Positions 22,576 through 28,409 of a DNA stretch of 28,409 nt are shown piece after piece. A model generated the notes under the pieces. That model had not been told where the DNA came from. It worked only from the letters and a program-made list of their open reading frames with translations, and ran no database searches. Origin of the DNA: UBA4644 sp964541085 (GTDB lineage Bacteria; Bacillota; Clostridia; Oscillospirales; Butyricicoccaceae); contig CAZIPA010000025.1 in assembly GCA_964541085.1 (NCBI GenBank), positions 1-28,409 of the forward strand, read 5' to 3'. Each line of letters opens with the position of its first letter. Within the stretch, counting starts at the first letter, position 1. The position numbers and the translations under genes are program-made.

Positions 22576-24204
22576 ATGGAAAAGAAAAAAGCCACCTTTA
22601 TGGGCAATGTGGCGGCCATTCTGGGCTCGCAGGTGATTATCAAAATCATCGGCTTCATTTATAATCAGGTGCTCATCAATATGCCCGGCTTTGGCGATCT
22701 GGGCAACGGCTACCGCACGGCGGGCTATCAGGTGTATACCATGCTGCTGGCCATATCCTCCGTGGGCATTCCCAACGCCATCTCCAAGCTGATTTCCGAG
22801 CGGCTAACACTGGACGACCGGCAGGGAGCGGAACGGATCTTCCGCACGGCACTGCGTCTGTTTGCCGTCATTGGCGTGGCCGGTTCGGTGCTGCTGTACG
22901 CCGGGGCGGATTTCATCGCCCTGAGGATCGTGAAAATGGACGGTGTGCAGTATACCCTCCGGGCGCTGAGCCCCTCCATCCTCTTTGTGTGCCTGTCGGC
23001 GGTGATCCGGGGCTATTTTCTGGGGCAGCAGAATGTGCGGCCCAACAATCGTTCCCAGACGCTGGAGCAGATGTTCAAAGCCACGCTGACCATCCTCATC
23101 GTCTATCTGCTGTCGGAGACTACGGCGGTACACATGGCGGCGGGGGCCAATCTGGCTACCACCCTTTCCACGGCACTGAGCTTTTTCTATCTGGCGGCGG
23201 TGCTGGTGATTTTTCGGAAAAAGCAGTCGCTGCCCCGGCACAGTCCGGCGTCCTCCGACAGCTGGAAGCGCACGGCCCGGCAGATTCTCTCTCTGTCCAT
23301 TCCCATTTCTCTCAGCTCCATCATCACCACCGTGGCCCGGGTGGTGGATACGGCTACCATCTCCCGGGGCATTTCCCGGGCCTTTGCCGCCGGGATTCCC
23401 GGTGTGGAGGGCATTCCCACCGCTGCCCAGCTGGAAGCCTACGCCGCCCAGATGTCCGGTATGCTGAACAAGGCGGACAATATCACCAATCTGCCGCTGG
23501 CCATCAACATCGCCTTTGCCACGGTGCTGGTTCCCACCATTGCCTCTGCGCTGGCCGCCGGTGACCGCAAAACCGCCTCGAAAAAAATCTCCTATTCCTA
23601 TCTGATCTCCACGCTGATCATTCTGCCCTGTGCGGCGGGACTGATCATTCTGGCGGAGCCCTTTTTCCGGCTGCTGTATCCCAATGCGCCTGACGGGGCG
23701 GGGCTGCTGCGGTGGGCGGCGGTTGCGCTGATCTTTACCGCACTGGATCAGACCATCTGCGGCAGCTTGCAGGGTCTGGGCAAGGTACGGGTGCCCGCCC
23801 GGGGTCTGCTGTGCGGCGTAGCGGTGAAATTCCTGCTGAATCTCATCCTCATCCGCATCCCCTCGGTGAACATTTACGGCGCGGTGATTTCCTCCGTGGC
23901 CTGCCATGTGGTGGCCTATACCATCTGCTTCCGGGCGCTGAAAAAGGCCATTCCCCTGCGGATGCCCCGGCAGAAATATTTTGTCAAGCCGCTGGTGTGT
24001 ACGCTGACCATGAGCCTTGTCACCTGGGGCAGCTACCGGCTGAGTATGCTGGTGCTGAAATCCAATCTGGTGTCGGTGGTGCTTTCGGTGGTGCTTTCGG
24101 TGGTGGTATATTTCTTCTGCGTGCTCAAGCTCCATGTGCTGAACCGGCGGGAGATCATCGACCTGCCCGGCGGCACCCGTCTGGTGCGCCTGCTGAAGAT
24201 GTAA
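22576..24204 (+). CDS. MOP-superfamily lipid-linked oligosaccharide flippase (SpoVB/MurJ/Wzx-like)
   Basis: A 542-residue membrane protein with about fourteen hydrophobic helices. It belongs to the polysaccharide biosynthesis/SpoVB group of MOP flippases, which move lipid II or other undecaprenyl-linked glycans across the membrane. The N terminus (FMGNVAAILGSQVIIKIIGF), then GYQVYTMLLAISSVGIPNAISKLISE, is characteristic of clostridial SpoVB/YtgP proteins. An FLGQQNVRPNNRSQ segment follows near residue 150. The length fits. A GGAGAAAGAAGG ribosome site ends 6 bases before the ATG. I cannot tell from sequence alone whether it is the main lipid II flippase or a sporulation or exopolysaccharide paralogue. 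A lipoprotein gene follows 39 bases downstream and may be cotranscribed. Confidence 0.9.
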   Translation: MEKKKATFMGNVAAILGSQVIIKIIGFIYNQVLINMPGFGDLGNGYRTAGYQVYTMLLAISSVGIPNAISKLISERLTLDDRQGAERIFRTALRLFAVIGVAGSVLLYAGADFIALRIVKMDGVQYTLRALSPSILFVCLSAVIRGYFLGQQNVRPNNRSQTLEQMFKATLTILIVYLLSETTAVHMAAGANLATTLSTALSFFYLAAVLVIFRKKQSLPRHSPASSDSWKRTARQILSLSIPISLSSIITTVARVVDTATISRGISRAFAAGIPGVEGIPTAAQLEAYAAQMSGMLNKADNITNLPLAINIAFATVLVPTIASALAAGDRKTASKKISYSYLISTLIILPCAAGLIILAEPFFRLLYPNAPDGAGLLRWAAVALIFTALDQTICGSLQGLGKVRVPARGLLCGVAVKFLLNLILIRIPSVNIYGAVISSVACHVVAYTICFRALKKAIPLRMPRQKYFVKPLVCTLTMSLVTWGSYRLSMLVLKSNLVSVVLSVVLSVVVYFFCVLKLHVLNRREIIDLPGGTRLVRLLKM

Positions 24205-24243
24205 GCCCGGAAACCCTCGAAATCAGGAAAGAAGGTCATCTGT

Positions 24244-24864
24244 ATGAAAAGCTATATCGCATTCCTTTTGGCACTGGCCTGTGTGTTTGCTCTGGCCGGC
24301 TGCGGCGGCAACAGCGTAAACTCCACGGTGGAGAACGATCCCGGTGAGACGGAGCCTGCAGAGGACGCCTTGGACATTGCGGTATCCTATGCCAACTGGA
24401 CAGATGCCGGTGAAGTGTATGCCGGTTCGCTGAATCGGGAGAAAATGGCAGTCAGCATTGTGCAGCACCTTCCGATATACAGATTCAGCACGCTGGAAGA
24501 ATTGGAGCAGTTCAAACGCACCTTTGGTGAATCGCTGGCCATGGACAGCGGCTATGACGAAGTGCCGTCTTTTCAGGAGACGACTGCGGATTATGACGAA
24601 GCCTTCTTCGAAGAAAACACCTTAATGCTCGTCTATGTGGGTGCCAACAGCGGAAGCTATCGCTATGGTGTGGATTCTGTATTTTGTGACGGAGCCTCGT
24701 TTTGCATTCATGTCCGGCGGCTGAATGATCCCGAGGCTGTCACGCAGGATATGGCCGGCTGGTGGATTACGGTTGCCGTTCCCGACTCTATGATTGAAAC
24801 CTGCACGGCGTTTGACGCTGACCTGAACAATCGTTTCTATCGGGAAGAGGACGAAGCGGACTAA
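24244..24864 (+). CDS. Putative lipoprotein of unknown function
   Basis: A 206-residue protein with a lipoprotein signal peptide: KSY, a hydrophobic core, then the lipobox LAGC with Cys20. It should be anchored on the outer face of the membrane. The mature part starts with a Ser/Thr/Glu-rich linker and is followed by an alpha/beta-looking domain (FSTLEELEQFKRTFGE; ENTLMLVYVGANSGSYRYGV) that I do not recognise. A GAAGG ribosome site is about 9 bases before the ATG. It follows the flippase gene by 39 bases with no promoter seen between them. The hairpins at 24873-24932 follow its stop. Confidence 0.8.
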   Translation: MKSYIAFLLALACVFALAGCGGNSVNSTVENDPGETEPAEDALDIAVSYANWTDAGEVYAGSLNREKMAVSIVQHLPIYRFSTLEELEQFKRTFGESLAMDSGYDEVPSFQETTADYDEAFFEENTLMLVYVGANSGSYRYGVDSVFCDGASFCIHVRRLNDPEAVTQDMAGWWITVAVPDSMIETCTAFDADLNNRFYREEDEAD

Positions 24865-24872
24865 AAAATAAG

Positions 24873-24892
24873 GGCACGGAAGACTCCGTGCC
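24873..24892. terminator. Hairpin after the lipoprotein gene
   Basis: GGCACGGA pairs with TCCGTGCC (loop AGAC). A U-rich tail exists only on the minus strand (CTTATTTTTT), so it would mainly stop leftward transcription that escapes the next hairpin. It may also protect the 3' end of the lipoprotein mRNA. Confidence 0.55.
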
Positions 24893-24904
24893 GCGACAGG
24901 CTGC

Positions 24905-24932
24905 AAAAGACCCGGACACACAGATGTCCGGG
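24905..24932 (-). terminator. Intrinsic terminator of the amino-acid ABC operon
   Basis: Minus strand: CCCGGACA pairs with TGTCCGGG (6-nt loop), followed by TCTTTTG. It lies 13 bases past the stop of the ATPase gene. Confidence 0.8.
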
Positions 24933-24944
24933 TTGCTTTGTATA

Positions 24945-25721
24945 TTACTCCCCCATACTGCGGAGAAACTGGCGGGTGCGAAGCTGGGTAGGGGCGGAAA
25001 ACAGCTGCTCCGCCGGGCCCTCTTCCACCACGCAGCCATCCTCCAGCAGCATGACCCGATCGGCAGCCTCCCGGGCAAAGCGCAGCTGGTGGGTGACGAT
25101 GGCCATGGTGATGCCCTCGTCGGACAGCCGCCGGATAAGGCCCAGCACCTCTGCCGTCAGCTCGGGATCCAGCGCGGAGGTGGGCTCATCAAAAAACAGC
25201 AGCCGTGGCTCCATACACAGCGCCCGGGCAATGGCTGCCCGCTGCTGCTGTCCGCCGGAGAGCTGCGAGGGCCACGCCTCGGCCTTATCCGCCAGACCCA
25301 CCTTTTCCAGCAGGGCCCGGGCCTTTTCCTCGGCCTCTTCCCGGCTCCGGCCCAGCACACGCCGCTGGGGGTCGGTGAGATTTTTCAGCACGGAAAAATG
25401 GGGAAACAGGCGAAAGCCCTGAAACACCATGCCGCAGCCCGCCCGCACCAGCTTCAGCTGCCGCTGGGGAGCATAGCGCACCCGTCCGCCGGCATCGGTT
25501 TCCGCCACCTGCTGTCCCAGACAACGGATGCTGCCGCCGCTGATCTCTGTCAGCTGGGCCGCACAGCGCAGCAGGGTGGATTTTCCCGCACCGGAGGGGC
25601 CGATGATAGCCAGCGTTTCCCCCTGATACAGGGTCAGATCCACGCCCCGGAGCACCTCCAGCTGGCCGCAGGTTTTCTGAATGTTCCGCATTTCCAGAAC
25701 CGCGTTTTCCTTACTGCTCAT
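24945..25721 (-). CDS. Polar amino-acid ABC transporter, ATP-binding protein (GlnQ type)
   Basis: A 258-residue ATPase subunit of a PAAT-family importer. Walker A is GPSGAGKST (41-49), the signature is LSGGQQQR, Walker B is LLFFDEPTSALDP and the switch His is in VTHQ. These identify an intact, hydrolysis-competent subunit. The Q-loop region reads VFQGFRLFPHFSVLKNL, the family pattern. The ATG at 25721 overlaps the permease gene by 11 bases, with GGAGG 7 bases upstream. It is the last gene of the binding protein-permease-ATPase operon. The transported amino acid cannot be read from the sequence. Confidence 0.95.
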   Translation of the reverse strand: MSSKENAVLEMRNIQKTCGQLEVLRGVDLTLYQGETLAIIGPSGAGKSTLLRCAAQLTEISGGSIRCLGQQVAETDAGGRVRYAPQRQLKLVRAGCGMVFQGFRLFPHFSVLKNLTDPQRRVLGRSREEAEEKARALLEKVGLADKAEAWPSQLSGGQQQRAAIARALCMEPRLLFFDEPTSALDPELTAEVLGLIRRLSDEGITMAIVTHQLRFAREAADRVMLLEDGCVVEEGPAEQLFSAPTQLRTRQFLRSMGE

Positions 25722-26367
25722 AGCCCAGCCTCCGTTCCAGCCACTCCATCAGGCCCGCCGCAGCCGCATTGAACAGCCAGTAAAACACGCCTGCCGCCAC
25801 ATAGGTCAGCAGTCCCGGCGAATGGGGCGCAGCCACGATCATTTTGGCTCTTGTAAACATTTCCACCGTGCCGATCACCGAGGCCAGAGAGGTATCCTTC
25901 ACCAGCGTAATGACCTCATTGGCCACCGAAGGCAGCACCCGTCGGGCCGCCTGGGGCAGCAGAATGGCAAAGAATGTCTGGGTGCGGGTATAGCCCAGCG
26001 CCTGTGCGGCCTCTGCCTGTCCGGCCTCCACCGATTGCAGTCCGCCCCGGTAGATTTCGCCGAAATAGGCGGCATAATTGATGACAAAGGCCAGAATTAC
26101 CGCAATAAACCGCCAGTTATCCGGCAGAGATATGCCCAGCAGCAGCCCCGGCCCATAATAGACCACCATCAGCTGGAGCATCAGCGGTGTGCCCCGCATG
26201 ATGGAAATATAGGCCTCCGTCAGCCAGCGCAGGGGCTTGATCCGGCTCATGCGGCACAGGGCCACCGGCAGGCCCAGCGGCAGCGAGCCCAGCAGCGTCA
26301 GGGCGAAAATGGACACCGTAACGCCAAAGGCCCGCAGCAGCTGGAGCAGCATCGCGGCAATGCTCAT
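25711..26367 (-). CDS. Polar amino-acid ABC transporter, permease (HisM/GlnP type)
   Basis: A 218-residue membrane subunit with about five helices. The EAA loop that docks the ATPase is clear (VEAGQAEAAQALGYTRTQTF, near residue 115). YISIMRGTPLMLQL is the conserved N-terminal segment of the family. A GGAGG site lies only 4 bases before the ATG, a short spacing. The start is 9 bases after the binding-protein stop. As there is one permease gene, the transporter should use a homodimer. Confidence 0.94.
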   Translation of the reverse strand: MSIAAMLLQLLRAFGVTVSIFALTLLGSLPLGLPVALCRMSRIKPLRWLTEAYISIMRGTPLMLQLMVVYYGPGLLLGISLPDNWRFIAVILAFVINYAAYFGEIYRGGLQSVEAGQAEAAQALGYTRTQTFFAILLPQAARRVLPSVANEVITLVKDTSLASVIGTVEMFTRAKMIVAAPHSPGLLTYVAAGVFYWLFNAAAAGLMEWLERRLGYEQ

Positions 26368-26376
26368 AGGGCCTCC

Positions 26377-27165
26377 TTACTGGCCGTTCTGGCACAGGCA
26401 CAGGCTCTCCAGCACCAGACCGTCGTCCACATAATTCTGGGCGATTTTCATCATGGTGCCGTCCTCTGCCATTTTCAGTAGCTCCGCGTTCACCTGATCC
26501 CGCAGCTGGGTGTTGCCCTTCAAAAAGCCCACGGCATACTGCTCGGCGGACACGGCCTCCGGCAGGATCACATAGTCCTCACCGCTGTTGGCGATCTGAT
26601 AGGCCACCACGCCCTGATCTGCCACCACGGCATCCACCGTGCCCTGCTTCAGCTCCAGAAAGCCCAGGCTGTAATCGCCCAGCTCCACCACCTGCTTCAG
26701 GCTGGATTTCAGGGCTTCGTTGGCGTTCAGCGCATCCGCGCCGGAGGATGCAGACTGCACCATCACGGTCTTGCCCGCCAGATCGTTCAGCGACTGAATG
26801 CCGGAATCGGCCCGCACCGCAGCCACGATGCTGTTGTCCACATAGGGGTCAGACCAGGTATATTCTTCCTCACGGCCGGTGCAGGTAAAGCCGTTCCAGA
26901 TGCAGCTGATGGAACCGGCAGCCAGCTCGGCATCCTTGCTGTTCCAGTCAATGGGCACAGCCTTGAACTTCCAGCCCAGACGCTTGCACAGCTCCTCGGC
27001 CATAGCCAGATCAAAGCCGTCATATTCTCCGTCCTCGCCCACATAGCCAAAAGGCGGGAATTCGGCATCAAAGCCCACCACAAGGGTGGTTTCCGACTGT
27101 CCGGAGCAGGCGCACAGGGACAGACAGACCAGCAGACACAGGGCCAGAGCAAATAATTTTTTCAT
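26377..27165 (-). CDS. Polar amino-acid ABC transporter, substrate-binding lipoprotein
   Basis: A 262-residue binding protein (SBP_bac_3). The signal peptide ends in the lipobox LCAC with Cys20, so it is membrane-anchored outside the cell. The mature start LVVGFDAEFPPFGYVGEDGEYDGFD contains the ligand-binding motif of the family, and GFDLAMAEELCKRLGWKF follows. The start is the ATG at 27165, with GGAGG 8 bases upstream; the frame is open to 27210 without a site. First gene of the importer operon, behind the promoter at 27240-27267. Confidence 0.94.
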   Translation of the reverse strand: MKKLFALALCLLVCLSLCACSGQSETTLVVGFDAEFPPFGYVGEDGEYDGFDLAMAEELCKRLGWKFKAVPIDWNSKDAELAAGSISCIWNGFTCTGREEEYTWSDPYVDNSIVAAVRADSGIQSLNDLAGKTVMVQSASSGADALNANEALKSSLKQVVELGDYSLGFLELKQGTVDAVVADQGVVAYQIANSGEDYVILPEAVSAEQYAVGFLKGNTQLRDQVNAELLKMAEDGTMMKIAQNYVDDGLVLESLCLCQNGQ

Positions 27166-27239
27166 AAGAAGTTCCTCCATTTTGGATAAATGCATTTTTG
27201 GCGGATGCATGGAGATGTCCAGTGCATCAGCGCAAAACT

Positions 27240-27267
27240 ATTGTATCACTTTATCACGATAATACAA
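27240..27267 (-). promoter_or_regulatory. Promoter of the amino-acid ABC operon, with a dyad
   Basis: Minus strand: TTGTAT (27267-27262), 16-base spacer, TACAAT (27245-27240). The promoter ends form an inverted repeat, TTGTAT (27241-27246) with ATACAA (27262-27267), and a smaller TATC-ACG-GATA-like dyad lies in between, which could bind a regulator. Confidence 0.5.
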
Positions 27268-27406
27268 GAGATTTGTTCGCCAAATTTTCAAGCTGCATTT
27301 TCATCCTTTTTGGTAGAGGTGCATAAGGGATGCGGGGCAGGTGGACTTGTGCCTGTAATTTTATGTTCGCATGGTGCATTGCTGGGTGCGGGGTTTCCTG
27401 TGAAAA

Positions 27407-27631
27407 TTATGTTTTCGTCTTCGGATAGGGTGTTTTCAGATCGGTAATACCAAGCAGATAGTCTATGCTGGTGTCGTAAAAGGCCGCAAGCTTGATGAGC
27501 ACATCCGTCGGAATGTCTCGCTTGCCCAGCTCGTAGTGTGAATAGCTGACCTGTGTGCATTGCAGCAATTTGGCAAGATCCTTTTGCAGCAAATCGGCAT
27601 CCTCCCTCATGTCGCGGATTCTTCTATACAC
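27407..27631 (-). CDS. Small Xre-family (HTH_3) transcriptional regulator
   Basis: A 74-residue protein that is essentially one helix-turn-helix domain. Features are QKDLAKLLQCTQVSYSHYELGKRDIPTDVLIKLAAFYDTSIDYLLG, where the recognition helix is around TQVSYSHYE and the closing helix ends in the usual DYLLG. There is no sensor domain. The start is a GTG at 27631, with GAAGGGAG about 10 bases upstream; an internal ATG at 27610 lacks a site. It is divergent from the 85-residue gene and shares a 131-base control region with two 11-bp operator-like palindromes, which suggests autoregulation and control of its neighbour. Confidence 0.88.
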   Translation of the reverse strand: MYRRIRDMREDADLLQKDLAKLLQCTQVSYSHYELGKRDIPTDVLIKLAAFYDTSIDYLLGITDLKTPYPKTKT

Positions 27632-27671
27632 TTCCGTATATCTCCCTTCAAGATATTTGATTTACACGAAA

Positions 27672-27677
27672 AGTATA
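27672..27677 (-). promoter_or_regulatory. Candidate -10 of the Xre gene
   Basis: Minus strand TATACT at 27677-27672 points at the Xre gene about 40 bases on. A -35 match is weak. The left operator-like palindrome (27684-27694) would fall inside its spacer. Confidence 0.45.
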
Positions 27678-27683
27678 TAAAAG

Positions 27684-27719
27684 AACATTTTGTTATATTG
27701 ACACACAAAACAAAATGTT
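27684..27719. promoter_or_regulatory. Twin operator-like palindromes AACA-N3-TGTT
   Basis: AACATTTTGTT (27684-27694) and AACAAAATGTT (27709-27719) are each palindromic and are exact reverse complements of one another. Their centres are 25 bp apart. They flank the -35 box of the rightward promoter, and one overlaps each divergent promoter. This layout is typical of an Xre/lambda-type repressor. Confidence 0.7.
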
Positions 27720-27726
27720 TTATAAT
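27698..27726 (+). promoter_or_regulatory. Perfect consensus promoter of the 85-residue gene
   Basis: TTGACA (27698-27703), 17-base spacer, TATAAT (27721-27726). An exact consensus at both boxes usually means a strong promoter that needs repression, which fits the overlapping operators. Confidence 0.9.
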
Positions 27727-27762
27727 AATGCTAATACTTCTAAGAAATCGGAGGAATGGCGC

Positions 27763-28020
27763 ATGGCAAACAAAATGAACCTGCATGAATTGGACAGTTT
27801 CTTTGATTGCGGCAAGGATTTTGAACTGACGCCCATGCAATACCAGATATCTGTCGGGAAAGCTTTGCCCTCATCGAAGCAGTCCATCACCGGAAAAAAC
27901 GCACCGTTAAAACGAAAAGCAACCGAAAAAGGCTTTGACATCCGTGTGGAGAAACGGGAAGTCACGGAACTGGTTGTGATTTTCACAAAAAAGGAGAAGA
28001 TCGAACATGAAGAAAAGTAA
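27763..28020 (+). CDS. Small basic protein of unknown function, divergent from Xre
   Basis: An 85-residue protein that I do not recognise. It starts MANKMNLHELDSFFDCGKDF. The middle is Lys/Ser-rich (SSKQSITGKNAPLKRKATEKG). It ends in what looks like a beta hairpin (FDIRVEKREVTELVVIFTKK). There is no signal peptide or membrane segment, so it is cytoplasmic. GGAGG lies 8 bases before the ATG at 27763; the frame runs back to 27715 but that part lies over the -10 box. The stop overlaps the next start by 14 bases, so the pair is coupled. Base composition is more AT-rich than the rest of the window. Confidence 0.72.
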   Translation: MANKMNLHELDSFFDCGKDFELTPMQYQISVGKALPSSKQSITGKNAPLKRKATEKGFDIRVEKREVTELVVIFTKKEKIEHEEK

Positions 28021-28409
28021 TTGGATCGCACTTATGCTGTGTTTCCTGCTGCTGACCGGATGTGCAGCCGGATCAAGCACCGCCAGCGTGAAAAGTTTCG
28101 ATGAGATGACGGCGGAAGAACAAATCGAAACTGCAACCGACTTTGACGGAATCATGGCGTGCGTGGAGGCCAGCAAGAAACGATCCTCAAACTATACGGC
28201 AGAAAATGAGGCTGCGCTGTTTGAAAAAATAAAAACCTACCTGTTCTCGGAAGGAACGCTCAACGGAACCTATTACTATAACGGCCATGTTAGCTACGCA
28301 ACACAGCGCGGAACATATTCATTTGAAAGCCACTACGAACCGGTTTCCTATACACTATTATTACTGCCTGGACGAGCTTAACCGTTTGGCGGGCAAAAAA
28401 GAGGAGCAG
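28007..28409 (+). CDS. Putative lipoprotein, apparently frameshifted and cut by the window end
   Basis: The frame begins with a lipoprotein signal peptide (MKKSNW, hydrophobic core, lipobox LTGC with Cys19). It continues with a helical domain (FDEMTAEEQIETATDFDG and ASKKRSSNYTAENEAALFEK). In this frame a TAA occurs at 28379-28381 after a hydrophobic tail (TLLLLPGRA) unlike the rest. In the +1 frame from about 28353 the reading is HYYYCLDELNRLAGKKEEQ, hydrophilic, in keeping with the rest, and open to the end. A one-base insertion near 28346-28355 is therefore likely, either a sequencing error or a real mutation. The start overlaps the 85-residue gene. The function is unknown. Confidence 0.65.

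Noticed and set aside
27190..27447. Short frames between the amino-acid importer and the Xre gene (85 codons +, 90 codons -)
   Set aside because: One has no ribosome site and runs over the importer promoter. The other is out of frame with and overlaps the Xre gene.

Overview
The window looks like chromosomal DNA from a moderately GC-rich Clostridia (Bacillota), most likely the Oscillospiraceae/Ruminococcaceae group. This rests on strong AGGAGG ribosome sites, clostridial protein types (a DUF5685/J-domain operon, an SLH-anchored Ig-like surface protein, a SpoVB/MurJ-like flippase) and typical TTGACA-17-TATAAT promoters. I cannot name the genus. There is no rRNA, tRNA, CRISPR array, transposase or phage structural gene. 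Almost all long ORFs opposite real genes are shadows.

Layout. 94-2896 (-): CorC/HlyC-type CBS membrane protein and MATE transporter. 2927-5103 (-): three-gene operon of zinc-ribbon membrane protein, DUF5685 protein and J-domain protein. 5233-6033 (-): cytidylate-kinase-like protein. 6097-6972 (+): polysaccharide deacetylase. 6973-7769: convergent intergenic region full of hairpin repeats. 7770-11111 (-): 1113-residue secreted SLH protein. 11264-11635 (+): RNase P RNA with its promoter, followed by a structured repeat. 11868-15712 (-): heterodimeric ABC exporter pair behind a possible attenuator. 15736-17473 (-): ymdB and pgeF. 17609-19422 (+): Na/Pi cotransporter-PhoU fusion. 19423-19808: more dispersed repeats. 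19742-22472 (+): serine hydrolase and NagZ-like GH3 enzyme, then a second copy of the structured repeat. 22494-24864 (+): flippase and lipoprotein. 24911-27267 (-): complete polar amino-acid ABC importer. 27407-28409: an AT-richer accessory block with a small Xre regulator divergent from an 85-residue protein and a lipoprotein, the latter apparently frameshifted.

How the genes fit together. Several units concern the cell envelope: deacetylase, SLH protein, PgeF, serine hydrolase plus NagZ, and flippase. Others are transporters. Most transcription units can be delimited by a recognisable promoter and intrinsic terminator. The most unusual material is outside the genes. There is an 18-20 bp period array of mini-hairpins, a tandem 120-bp hairpin repeat, a dispersed GGCTCCC palindrome family and a two-copy element with four consecutive hairpins. 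Two of these families differ between copies by paired, stem-preserving substitutions. Two further candidates for undescribed biology are the J-domain operon and the Xre-controlled pair with twin operators.
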